Source of the DNA: Deltaproteobacteria bacterium
GTDB lineage: Bacteria; Bdellovibrionota_B; Oligoflexia; Oligoflexales; Bog-1112
Assembly (NCBI GenBank): GCA_016186945.1
Contig: JACPKR010000060.1
Location: 1 to 35,874 of the forward strand
DNA: 35,874 bases
Direction of reading: 5' to 3'
In this document: piece by piece, positions 23,921-32,301 of the stretch
Layout of the letters: each line of letters begins with the position of its first letter
Position numbering within the stretch: the stretch's first letter is position 1
Translations under genes and position numbers: made by a program
Notes under the pieces: model-generated
Seen by the model: the letters and a program-made list of their open reading frames with translations, nothing else
Database searches by the model: none
Told to the model about the DNA's origin: nothing

Positions 23921-25126
23921 TTGGAGCATGGCCACGAACGATCATCACGGTTACCAGGATTTTACACTCTTCCTATTAGCGAACGTGCAAAACTCGCCGC
24001 CCGATTTAGCGGCCTGAGTGAAGAAGAGGCACTATCTCTCAGCGGGCTTGGCTCTTTGACGGGGGAGTTGGTCGATATTTTTATTGAAAATGCGGTGGGC
24101 AGTTTCAGCTTGCCTTTGGGTATTGCCACAAACTTCTGCGTAAATGGGAAGGATGTTCTGGTGCCAATGGCGGTGGAAGAGACCAGCGTCGTTGCGGCGG
24201 CAAGTCACGGGGCGAAACTTGCTCGTTTTGGCGGCGGTTTCCGCACACGAAGTTCCGAGCCGATCATGACAGGGCAGATCCAGCTTTACCTGAAACATGA
24301 GGTTGATTTCGACCGCATCCTTACAGAGGAGAAGGAGAGTCTTCTTGAGTATGCCAACCGCGGGCAAGACCGGCTTCTGAAAAGGGGCGGTGGGGCGAAG
24401 GACTTGACCTGGTATTTCATCCCAGAAATTCAAAGTTTAGTTGTCCTTCTTCACATCAATACAGTCGACGCTATGGGTGCGAACATCGTGAACACGATGG
24501 TGGAAAAGCTTTCCGCCTTCATGCCCGGACTCATAACCGGGTGCGAAGTTGGCCTGCGCATCCTGACTAACCTGACAGAACGTCGCTTGGCTTATGCGGA
24601 ATGTACGATTCCTGCAGAAGCGTTTCGCCATACGACCTTTGAAGGGCATCATGTCGTCGATAAGATCGTCGGTGCGTGGGCTTTCGCCTGGCACGATACT
24701 CACCGTGCAACGACCCACAACAAAGGGGTTATGAACGGGATCGACCCCGTACTGATCGCTACTGGAAACGACTGGCGTGCCATTGAAGCGGGTGCCCACG
24801 CCTTCTGCTGTCGCGAAGGCAAGTACCGCCCCATGACCACTTGGAAAAAAACTAAGGAGGGGCACCTCCACGGCAGCATTGAAGTTCCGATGGCTGTAGG
24901 TACCGTGGGGGGAGTGACAAAATTGCATCCCACGGCGCAGGCGGCTCTGAAACTTCTTGGCCACCCCGGCGCTCAGGAATTAGCGGAGATCATTTGCGCC
25001 GTGGGCCTTGCCCAAAACCTCTCTGCGCTCAGGGCCTTGGCCACCGAGGGAATCCAGCACGGGCATATGGGCCTACATCAAAAAAACATCGACCTTTTGC
25101 AAAAGCAAATGCGGGCTATTCAATAA
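23921..25126 (+). CDS. mvaA: Class II HMG-CoA reductase
   Basis: The 401-residue enzyme interconverts HMG-CoA and mevalonate. It opens SRLPGFYTL, and has VPMAVEETSVVAAAS (81-95) with the catalytic Glu, DAMGAN (183-188) of the NAD(H) site typical of class II, Lys268, Asp284 and His382 (GHMGLH). These residues correspond closely to the catalytic Lys267, Asp283 and His381 of the Pseudomonas mevalonii enzyme. The start is TTG 23921, the only start codon in the open frame; AGGGAG lies about 10 nt upstream. There is no other mevalonate-pathway gene in the window. A biosynthetic role in isoprenoid supply (quinone side chains) is inferred from the neighbouring menaquinone gene. Confidence 0.92.
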   Translation: MEHGHERSSRLPGFYTLPISERAKLAARFSGLSEEEALSLSGLGSLTGELVDIFIENAVGSFSLPLGIATNFCVNGKDVLVPMAVEETSVVAAASHGAKLARFGGGFRTRSSEPIMTGQIQLYLKHEVDFDRILTEEKESLLEYANRGQDRLLKRGGGAKDLTWYFIPEIQSLVVLLHINTVDAMGANIVNTMVEKLSAFMPGLITGCEVGLRILTNLTERRLAYAECTIPAEAFRHTTFEGHHVVDKIVGAWAFAWHDTHRATTHNKGVMNGIDPVLIATGNDWRAIEAGAHAFCCREGKYRPMTTWKKTKEGHLHGSIEVPMAVGTVGGVTKLHPTAQAALKLLGHPGAQELAEIICAVGLAQNLSALRALATEGIQHGHMGLHQKNIDLLQKQMRAIQ

Positions 25127-25162
25127 CTGGAAAGCACCTGTTTGCGTTTAGGAAAGGAATCC

Positions 25163-27307
25163 ATGGATTCGTTTTTTAGGGTTAAAGAAAAGGTTCTCAG
25201 CGGTGAGCGACTTACCGAGTCCGATGCTGTAACCCTCTTTGAAACACCCTACATATATGAGCTGGGTGCCTTAGCGGACCAGGCGAATCTGCAAAAAAAT
25301 CATAAGTCAGTCTTCTACAACCTCAACTCTCATCTTAATCCGACAAATATTTGTGTCATGAGTTGCAAGTTTTGCAGTTTTGCGCGCAAGCCAGGTGATG
25401 AAGGGGCCTTCGCCTATTCACTTGAGGAAATCGTTTCGAAAGCGGAAGTGGCCGCAAGAAACGGGGCAAAGGAAATCCATATGGTGGGAGGCCTCCACCC
25501 TCGTTGGAAACTCGACTACTACGCTGACATGTTCCGCTCCATCAAGGAACGCTTCCCGTCTGTCCATATAAAAGCACTTACGGCAGTGGAAATAGACTGG
25601 CTGTCTCGCAAGTCACGCAAGAGTCACGAAGAAACTCTGCTTTTCCTGAAAGAAGCAGGGCTTGACTCCTTGCCAGGCGGGGGGGCTGAAATCTTCCACC
25701 CAGACTGTCGGGAGCTAATTACCGCCAAGCTCTCCACCGAAAATTGGCTTGCCATTCACAGAACCGCACACGGTCTGGGATTAAAATCGAATTGCACCAT
25801 GCTTTACGGACATGTGGAAACCTACATTCATCGAGCCTATCATTTGCAAAAGCTTCGTGAACTGCAAGATGAAACAAACGGATTCAATTGTTTCATTCCG
25901 CTCGCCTTTCAACCTCATAATAATGAAATGGGGATCAGCCGTTACACCTACGGGGTCGATGATCTGAAGACGATAGCTGTAGCCCGCCTCTTTCTCGACA
26001 ACTTCAAGTCGATCAAGGCATTCTGGGTCATGCTGGGTCAGGATATAGCCCAGGTGGCACTTCATTTTGGAGCGAACGATTGCGACGGCACAGTACTAGA
26101 TGAAAAAATTTCCCTAATGGCTGGTGGGCGTTCGGGAGCAGGGATGATGCAAAAAGACATCAAACAATTGATCGTAAAAGCGCAACGCTATCCTCAGGAA
26201 CGAGATACGATCTACAACATTATCGGTAGTCAGCTCAGTAAACAATTGGATCCCGCGGTCAAGCCGCGGGATGACAATGGAGAGGACGAGTGCCCGGACA
26301 CCGTGACTTATCTGCTCAATCAGGCTGCGGAAGCTAAGGAGCTTTCTTCTGACGAGTTGCTGCGCGTAGCCAAAACATCTGATTTTGTCACCCTTACCCT
26401 CGTCGCAGACCACGTCAAGAAACGATTGAATGGTGCGGTCGTAACTTATTGCCCCGGAAAGGTCTTCGACGTATCGACCTTGCTGGATGGCTCCGTGGGA
26501 AGTCCCGCGGTCGCAAGGTCCCTTGTGTTTGATGTCGCGGGCTTTGCAAATTTACAGGGGCATAGCGTTTCTCTGGAGAAGCTTCTTGCCTTGGTCGCGC
26601 GTTATCGGGGACCAGGCATGAGCCTTGGACTTGCGGGTTTCTGTGGGCTTTGGGCGCTAGCCCAGGCTGAATCCCTACCTTTGGGAGAACTTTTCAAGCG
26701 CCTGGCGCGCGGAGGTATTTCGGTGATCCTCCCCTCGTCTCAGGAGAACGAGTCAGGGCTAACGAATAGCGAAATGATGAACCTGCACCGCTTGGCTCAT
26801 AGCAAGGGTATACAAACTGTGGCGAAGGTGGAAATTTGCTGCCCCCTTACGGATCCAGCTCCGCTTTGGAAGCCCTTTTTCGATCGTCTGCTAGCGTTTC
26901 GGGAGCTGCAGAAGACGTCTCCCGGTATCCTTGCTTTTGCTATCGAACCGGCCCACGAAAGTTGGGTGACAGCTTACGAAGTGTTACAAGCAGTCGCCCT
27001 GGGAAGGATTGCCCTGCAAGGTGTACAGCACCTGATCTGCCCCGTAGCGGCGCTGCCCACAAGCCAGGAGAGAACGAAGGCTGAAGCTGGAACTTTCCTT
27101 AAAGGACAAGAGAAGTACGCCCCCCTGGCATTGGTGGGCGGGGCAGACGATTGGGGCATGGTGCCCCCTGATAGTGTAGCTGTCATTGGGGAAGAAATCG
27201 CGTCTGTGAAATTGGAGGCCCGCCAACGCGATTTGCTTTTTCAAATGCCTGTGATAAAGAGCGAAGGCAAACAAGCTGGAGAACTCACCCATGAACCTTA
27301 TCCTTGA
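25163..27307 (+). CDS. mqnE: MqnE-like aminofutalosine synthase with a second, cysteine-less domain
   Basis: The ATG at 25163 with GGAAAGGA just before it is preferred to TTG 25142. Residues 1-355 are a full MqnE-type radical SAM enzyme: CxxxCxxC at Cys64, Cys68 and Cys71, MVGGLHP (107-113), LDSLPGGGAEI and the C-terminal AGGRSGAGM. MqnE makes aminofutalosine from SAM in the futalosine menaquinone route. Residues about 380-714 continue with a second barrel-like half that starts like MqnC (SSDELLRVAKTSDFVTL, VVTYC) but has no CxxxCxxC cluster. The linker (362-372) is encoded by a palindromic repeat. MqnE alone is usually about 370 residues, so this is a fusion. The stop overlaps the dedA-family gene by 17 nt. 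Confidence 0.88.
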   Translation: MDSFFRVKEKVLSGERLTESDAVTLFETPYIYELGALADQANLQKNHKSVFYNLNSHLNPTNICVMSCKFCSFARKPGDEGAFAYSLEEIVSKAEVAARNGAKEIHMVGGLHPRWKLDYYADMFRSIKERFPSVHIKALTAVEIDWLSRKSRKSHEETLLFLKEAGLDSLPGGGAEIFHPDCRELITAKLSTENWLAIHRTAHGLGLKSNCTMLYGHVETYIHRAYHLQKLRELQDETNGFNCFIPLAFQPHNNEMGISRYTYGVDDLKTIAVARLFLDNFKSIKAFWVMLGQDIAQVALHFGANDCDGTVLDEKISLMAGGRSGAGMMQKDIKQLIVKAQRYPQERDTIYNIIGSQLSKQLDPAVKPRDDNGEDECPDTVTYLLNQAAEAKELSSDELLRVAKTSDFVTLTLVADHVKKRLNGAVVTYCPGKVFDVSTLLDGSVGSPAVARSLVFDVAGFANLQGHSVSLEKLLALVARYRGPGMSLGLAGFCGLWALAQAESLPLGELFKRLARGGISVILPSSQENESGLTNSEMMNLHRLAHSKGIQTVAKVEICCPLTDPAPLWKPFFDRLLAFRELQKTSPGILAFAIEPAHESWVTAYEVLQAVALGRIALQGVQHLICPVAALPTSQERTKAEAGTFLKGQEKYAPLALVGGADDWGMVPPDSVAVIGEEIASVKLEARQRDLLFQMPVIKSEGKQAGELTHEPYP
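26246..26276 (+). repeat. Palindromic repeat inserted in frame in mqnE
   Basis: Perfect 9-bp arms ATCCCGCGG (26250-26258) and CCGCGGGAT (26264-26272) flank TCAAG. Together with TTGG and GACA they form the TGGATCCCGCGGTCAAG...GATGACA motif known as an interspersed palindrome in many bacteria. It is read as LDPAVKPRDDN without a stop and lies exactly between the two halves of the protein. Confidence 0.8.
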
Positions 27308-27956
27308 ACTTCTCAACTTTTTGGAACCTTATGAACATCTTGCCTATATCATCATGTTTCTCATCCTTCTTGCCTGTGGCTTTGGCCTTCCTCTTCCCGA
27401 AGATGTCATACTGGTGACAGGCGGCATCTTGGCCTCGCGCGACGTAACGGACTTTCGCACGACTGTGCTAGTGACTATGGCAGGCGTGCTGATTGGGGAC
27501 GGCATCATCTATATGATTGGAAGAAAAGTCGGGCCGCATATAAAAGAGACAAAATTTTTCAGGTTTATCATGACCGAAAAAAGGGATGAACGGATCACCT
27601 ACTGGTTTAGCAGATATCATGAAAAGGTTATTTTCTTCGCTCGTTTTATGCCAGGGTTAAGGATGCCCCTCTTTCTCACTGCGGGGATTTATCGCGTTCC
27701 TGCGTGGAAATTCTTCGCTCTCGACGGGTCCGCAGCTATTATTTCCGTACCTCTCTGGATCTGGGTCGGGTATATTTTTGGAGAAAACCTGGAAATTCTC
27801 GAACAAAAGATTCGAAAACTACAGTTCGGAATTTATGGAGTTTTAGCAGGAGTCCTCGTCCTCTTTTTTGTGATTTGGCTTATAAAGAAAAACTCTCGAA
27901 AGTTTTTTGAATCACGGCCGATAAAACATAAAGACGATGAAGACATTCACCCTTAA
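27291..27956 (+). CDS. DedA-family membrane protein
   Basis: The 221-residue protein has the DedA (SNARE-associated/VTT) pattern: a re-entrant-type segment CGFGLPLPEDVILVTGG (about 29-45), the core F-x-R-F-M-P-G-L-R (116-124) with a downstream AG and a tryptophan-rich membrane helix, and a final transmembrane helix (about 180-200) with a basic, charged tail. DedA proteins flip or move lipid carriers such as undecaprenyl phosphate or phospholipids. It overlaps mqnE by 17 nt and aat by 20 nt, so the three are likely read from one mRNA. Confidence 0.92.
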   Translation: MNLILELLNFLEPYEHLAYIIMFLILLACGFGLPLPEDVILVTGGILASRDVTDFRTTVLVTMAGVLIGDGIIYMIGRKVGPHIKETKFFRFIMTEKRDERITYWFSRYHEKVIFFARFMPGLRMPLFLTAGIYRVPAWKFFALDGSAAIISVPLWIWVGYIFGENLEILEQKIRKLQFGIYGVLAGVLVLFFVIWLIKKNSRKFFESRPIKHKDDEDIHP

Positions 27957-28524
27957 TCCTCAAATCCTCGTTGCTGCGTACTCGCAGGGCTTTTTCCCCA
28001 TGCCTGAAGAACAGACTGAGGAAGTCCGGTGGTACCGTCCGGACCCACGAGCCATTATCCCGCTCCAAGGCTTTCACATCTCGCGTTCCCTCCAACGTCG
28101 ACTCAATAGGAAAGATTTTAGTTTCACGTTCAACCAAGAATTTCGAGAGGTCATGAAAGCCTGCTCCCACAGGGAAGAAACCTGGATCAACGACGAATTC
28201 TTGCATGCCTATGGACGCCTTCACGAATTGAATAAAGCACACTCAGTCGAAATCTGGCGAAACAATCGCTTGATCGGTGGACTATACGGAGTCAGCCTCG
28301 GAGGTGCCTTTTTCGCTGAGTCGATGTTTCATAGAGAGCCTGATGCTTCCAAAATCGCCCTCCATGCCCTTGTACAGCATCTGATCGAACGACGTTTCAC
28401 CCTGCTGGAGTGTCAGTTCCTGACGGCTCACTTGAAACGTTTGGGGGCTATAGAAATTTCTGATCAGGAATACATGAAACGACTCAAACTTGCCCTCGCC
28501 CAAGACGTCGAATTCCATTCTTAG
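27937..28524 (+). CDS. aat: Leucyl/phenylalanyl-tRNA-protein transferase
   Basis: The 195-residue enzyme carries the Aat signatures: AAYSQGFFPMP, WYRPDPRAIIPL, WINDEFLHAYGRLH, HSVEIWRNNRLIGGLYGVSLGGAFFAESMF, and LLECQFLTAHLKRLGA. It attaches Leu or Phe to N-terminal Arg or Lys of proteins, marking them for ClpS/ClpAP degradation. It has the short, complete form typical of the family. The ATG overlaps the dedA-family gene by 20 nt. Confidence 0.96.
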   Translation: MKTFTLNPQILVAAYSQGFFPMPEEQTEEVRWYRPDPRAIIPLQGFHISRSLQRRLNRKDFSFTFNQEFREVMKACSHREETWINDEFLHAYGRLHELNKAHSVEIWRNNRLIGGLYGVSLGGAFFAESMFHREPDASKIALHALVQHLIERRFTLLECQFLTAHLKRLGAIEISDQEYMKRLKLALAQDVEFHS

Positions 28525-28565
28525 AAGAGTTAGCCCTTTGGGGCACCACGTGAGGGGGGGCGTAG

Positions 28566-31334
28566 TCACAAACGCCAGAGCTTGATCCCCCTTGTTTCCG
28601 CTTCTTGTCGATCAAAGATGCCTTTCAAATCAACAAGAAGTTTAGCTGGAGATAATTTCGCAAGGATGGAATCCCAGGATAGTCCGCTTACAAATTCCTT
28701 ATGCCTGACCGCACCTATAATTGCATCGCAGACGGGCACTTCCTCCCACTTTGTCAGCGTCCGTTGATACTCCTTGTGAAATTCCTCCTCATAACAGACA
28801 GGATCAACACAGAAAACTTTGACACCGAATTCTTCCAGCGACTGAACGACATCAACAACCTTTGTGTTACGAAGGTCGGGAACATTTTCCTTGAACGTCA
28901 TACCCAACACGGCGACTTTAAGCTTATCTCTCCCCACCTGAGTATGATTAAGGATAAGTTTCATTGTTTTCTGTGCGACGAAAGCGCCCATAGAATCGTT
29001 GATACGTCGGCCTGCCAAGACCAGTTGGGGGTGGAAGCCCAGACCTTTTGCCACATGCGTTAAGTAGTAGGGATCCACACCGATACAGTTATGGGTTATA
29101 ATTCCGCCATCGGTAACGACTGCATGTGTGCCTTCGACTTCGAGGGAATAAACGGTATCAAGCACGATTTGCTCAATCTTCTTTATCGGTGCGGTTACAT
29201 AACCCCGGTAACGTTCAAATATCTTACTTCTTGGGAAACGCACTTTATTTGTGAGATAAACAGCTAGTTTTTTCTTTTTAGAATCTAAGAAACAATCATA
29301 CAGTTTTTCCAGGTTTTCTGTGCCATGAACCTCAAGAAGAAGGTCTCTTTTGCTTCTGTTAAAAGAAATGGCAAAATTCATAAACAGTAGTTCGACGCCG
29401 TGAATTAATTCGGGGCTAATAGAAAAATAACTTATCGAGGTTATCTTTCGCCTATGAGAATATTTTTTGCCATTTTTTACATAAGGACGGCGTGAATCCT
29501 CGAATTTAACACCACCATCGCCACAAAGCAGGCCCTTTAATACGTTCCAGCGTATCTCTTGAGAACCATATAACATTTCTTCTGGTATGCGGGCATCCTC
29601 ACTTCTAACGCCGCAGTTTAAAATTGTTTCCAGTAAAAAACTTAATAGCTCGGACGATGCTTTGATAGTCGTAGCTTGAAAAGTCTTGTCCTGATAGATG
29701 CTTAGTCTATGTAGGCCCATGCCTTTGAGCAATTGGCTGCAATCCGCTATTGTTTCATGCTCCGACCTATTGAAAGTGAAGCAAACCCGGGCTGAACCAT
29801 CGTGGCTAATGCACCCCTCGGACAAGTAATATCCGACTAGCCGGGCAAGATCAGGCGTAATAGGTATGACTGCGGGAAGCATTTGAAACGAACCCCCGCC
29901 TCTGCCACTTACCAGCATAAGTTCTCGTCGGGCAACAGGCATAAAGCCGCTAGCTTCCAGCTTCAAAAAAACCTCTAGCGGAAGATAATCGAGGTTATAA
30001 AAATTGGAAGCTTTCTTTCCCGTGTTCTTTTTTATCTGCAAAACGTCTTTAATTTCTCTCCATGTTCCTGCTTTTCTTTTTACTCTATAGCGGGAATGCC
30101 ATGCCGTAGGTATTTCCCCTATCAAGTCGATTGAGGTCCGAATACCATCTCGGCTTGGCAAGTCTTGCAGGAGTGGGATTCTGTCTCCCACGACTACATT
30201 TTCCGCTAACTTCACAAACCATTCACCGGATTCATCTATCACCATAGGGTGTTTGCTGGTTATCTCTATGGAATGATGGGCCCCGGTTGTTATTTTAAGC
30301 CCTGGCTTGCTGCCACTTTTAGAAAAAAAGGCGACCTTTGCTAAAACTGCTTTGCCAACCGTGCGATCGAACGAAAGAGTTTGGATTGGTTCAAGTGGTT
30401 TAATAATTTCGGTGTCACCTACCTTCAGAACCCTACCCTTTTTCCTCTCAACCAATTCATTCCAATAAGTTTCAAAACTTCTTATTTTATGATGTCCGTG
30501 ATTAACGAGTGTTAGGGTATGCTTGCCAGAGTAGCAGTGCCCTCCCACAAGCCCTGGTGTGAAAGGCAGGAAATTCCATTTCGTGCCTGCTGCGGCTAAA
30601 ACATCCTGAGTGTCTAAGCCTAGGCGATCAAACAGCATGGCCAGCTCGTTAATCAAGGCAACGTTCAAATCCCTCTGCGTGTTCTCAATGACTTTCGCTG
30701 CTTCTGCAGTTGCGATATTGGGGGCCGTGTGGATCCCCCCCTCGATCACACTTCCATAAATGCTGGTGACAAGTTCCAAAACTTCAGGAGATGAAGCAGA
30801 GACCACTTTCTTGATGCGTTCAATAGTATGCTCACGATCGCCAGGATTTACCCGCTCGGGAGAATAGGCAAGGTGGAAGTCAACTTGGTATTTCAAACCG
30901 TTCGCTTCGAGGACTTGTCGACAATCGTTCTCCGTACAACCAGGGTAAACTGTCGACTCGTATACGACGACAGTCCCTTTCCTCATATGTTCGCTTATCG
31001 TGCGGGATGCTGACAGGAGCGGGGAAAGGTCTGGAATCTTGAACCTGTCGACTGGTGTAGGTACCGTTACGATGATGACAGGACTCTCACCCAAACACTC
31101 GGGGCGATCGGTATAACTTATGTTGCGTGCCAGAAGTGTCTCGGGTTCGGGAACCTCCCTGGTACGGTCGTAACCTCTCCTCAATTCTTCCACGCGGCCA
31201 CTGTCAATATCAAAACCAACAACTCTGAATTTCTTCGCCAGCAGACAAGCTAAGGGCAAGCCGACGTAACCCAACCCTACAATAGCTATGGGATCCTTCT
31301 TGTCTGAGAGCCTTGCCAATATATGGGAATCCAT
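28566..31334 (-). CDS. tviB: UDP-sugar 6-dehydrogenase (TviB/WbpA type) interrupted by an intein
   Basis: The 922-codon frame contains a 439-residue host enzyme and a 483-residue intein (residues 267-749). The host has a Rossmann GLGYVGLP (20-27), TVPTPVD, YESTVYPGCTE, AEAAKVIENTQRDLN, KWNFLPFTPGLVGGH|CIGVDPYYLTH and GMTFKENVPDLRNTK. These closely follow TviB/WbpA, which oxidise UDP-GlcNAc-type sugars to uronic acids; a UDP-glucose substrate cannot be excluded. The catalytic Cys750 is also the +1 residue for splicing, so the precursor is inactive until spliced. The ATG has an AGGAAGG ribosome-binding site and the gene follows the epimerase by 13 nt. Confidence 0.93.
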   Translation of the reverse strand: MDSHILARLSDKKDPIAIVGLGYVGLPLACLLAKKFRVVGFDIDSGRVEELRRGYDRTREVPEPETLLARNISYTDRPECLGESPVIIVTVPTPVDRFKIPDLSPLLSASRTISEHMRKGTVVVYESTVYPGCTENDCRQVLEANGLKYQVDFHLAYSPERVNPGDREHTIERIKKVVSASSPEVLELVTSIYGSVIEGGIHTAPNIATAEAAKVIENTQRDLNVALINELAMLFDRLGLDTQDVLAAAGTKWNFLPFTPGLVGGHCYSGKHTLTLVNHGHHKIRSFETYWNELVERKKGRVLKVGDTEIIKPLEPIQTLSFDRTVGKAVLAKVAFFSKSGSKPGLKITTGAHHSIEITSKHPMVIDESGEWFVKLAENVVVGDRIPLLQDLPSRDGIRTSIDLIGEIPTAWHSRYRVKRKAGTWREIKDVLQIKKNTGKKASNFYNLDYLPLEVFLKLEASGFMPVARRELMLVSGRGGGSFQMLPAVIPITPDLARLVGYYLSEGCISHDGSARVCFTFNRSEHETIADCSQLLKGMGLHRLSIYQDKTFQATTIKASSELLSFLLETILNCGVRSEDARIPEEMLYGSQEIRWNVLKGLLCGDGGVKFEDSRRPYVKNGKKYSHRRKITSISYFSISPELIHGVELLFMNFAISFNRSKRDLLLEVHGTENLEKLYDCFLDSKKKKLAVYLTNKVRFPRSKIFERYRGYVTAPIKKIEQIVLDTVYSLEVEGTHAVVTDGGIITHNCIGVDPYYLTHVAKGLGFHPQLVLAGRRINDSMGAFVAQKTMKLILNHTQVGRDKLKVAVLGMTFKENVPDLRNTKVVDVVQSLEEFGVKVFCVDPVCYEEEFHKEYQRTLTKWEEVPVCDAIIGAVRHKEFVSGLSWDSILAKLSPAKLLVDLKGIFDRQEAETRGIKLWRL
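29088..30536 (-). mobile_element. Intein with LAGLIDADG homing endonuclease
   Basis: The insert runs from Cys267 (block A, CYSGKHTL) to Asn749, with the terminal block VYSLEVEGTHAVV...IITHN just before Cys750. Penultimate His748 and Asn749 are the canonical C-terminal splicing residues. Block B has ITTGAHHSIEITSKHP with His362. A homing endonuclease of the DOD class is seen in LVGYYLSEG (499-507, acid Glu506) and LKGLLCGDG (599-607, acid Asp606). The catalytic acids are present, so the endonuclease may still be active. The insert DNA is visibly more AT-rich than its flanks, suggesting acquisition by transfer. A UDP-glucose dehydrogenase intein is known from Methanocaldococcus jannaschii. Confidence 0.95.
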
Positions 31335-31347
31335 AAACCTTCCTTTG

Positions 31348-32295
31348 TTAATGTGCTTCTTGATACCATCGCACGAATTGCGGAATACCCTGCTCTAAGT
31401 TAACGGTGGGTTTGTACCCCAAGTCTTCCCGGGCTGCGCTCGTGTCGGCGAAGGTCTCTTCCACATCTCCTGGTTGAATAGGGAGAAATTCTTTCTTCGC
31501 ATCCACGCCCAAAGCTTTCTCCAACATGGCGATCATATCTTTGAGCAGCTCTTTTTTTCCCCGACCCAAGTTGTAAACTTTATTCATCTGAGGGTGTGAA
31601 AGAGCGGACAATACTCCATCCACAATGTCATCAATGTACGTAAAATCGCGAATCATGTTGCCATAATTATAGATTTCAATCGCCTCGCCCTTTAACATTC
31701 TGTGTGCAAATTTAAAGAGGGCCATGTCAGGACGTCCGTGGGGCCCATAGACCGTGAAAAAGCGAAGGCCGGTGTTCTTAATACCGTAAAGGTGGCCGTA
31801 GGTTCTTGCTACTAACTCGTTCGCCAGCTTCGTTGCTGCATAAAGGCTTATGGGGTGGGACACATTCTGTTTCTCGTGAAAGGGAAATTCCTTGTTCCCC
31901 CCATATACGGAACTGGATGAGGCATAGACAAAGTGTTCGGGTTGACTGTGCCTCACAAGTTCGATGATATTTTGAAACCCGACCACGTTCGATTGAATGT
32001 ACGCATGAGGATGTTCCAGGGAATAACGAACACCGGCCTGAGCTGCTAAATGAAGGACATGGCTAGGCTCGAAATTTCTATACGACGCGGAGAGGAGATC
32101 CTCATTTTCGAGCAGCCCTTTTCGGAAAGTAAAGCGATCGAAGTCATGGAGCAACGACAACCTGTTTTCCTTATATTTGGGGTCGTAGTAGTTGTTGACA
32201 GCATCATAACCAAAGACTTCATGCCCTTTCTTCAGTAGGGCCAATGCTGTATGGAAACCAATAAAACCGGCTGCTCCTGTCAGGAATACTTTCAT
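31348..32295 (-). CDS. UDP-glucuronate 4-epimerase-like SDR
   Basis: The 315-residue protein is an extended short-chain dehydrogenase. It has GAAGFIG (7-13), the DxxNNYYDPxYKxxRL segment typical of UDP-glucuronate 4-epimerases, a Ser cluster at 127-129 and the catalytic Tyr152-x3-Lys156 (YAATK), and RDFTYIDDIV. The product is the C4 epimer of a UDP-uronic acid. Paired with the upstream-acting dehydrogenase it would supply UDP-galacturonate or its N-acetyl form for a surface polysaccharide. The ATG has an AAGGAAG ribosome-binding site, and it lies 6 nt after tmk. Confidence 0.92.
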   Translation of the reverse strand: MKVFLTGAAGFIGFHTALALLKKGHEVFGYDAVNNYYDPKYKENRLSLLHDFDRFTFRKGLLENEDLLSASYRNFEPSHVLHLAAQAGVRYSLEHPHAYIQSNVVGFQNIIELVRHSQPEHFVYASSSSVYGGNKEFPFHEKQNVSHPISLYAATKLANELVARTYGHLYGIKNTGLRFFTVYGPHGRPDMALFKFAHRMLKGEAIEIYNYGNMIRDFTYIDDIVDGVLSALSHPQMNKVYNLGRGKKELLKDMIAMLEKALGVDAKKEFLPIQPGDVEETFADTSAAREDLGYKPTVNLEQGIPQFVRWYQEAH

Positions 32296-32301
32296 CTTCC
32301 T

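Noticed and set aside
27307-28566. Search for a terminator between aat and the dehydrogenase gene (28525-28565)
   Set aside because: Only a weak GCCC/GGGC hairpin without a T-tract is present; not enough for a call.
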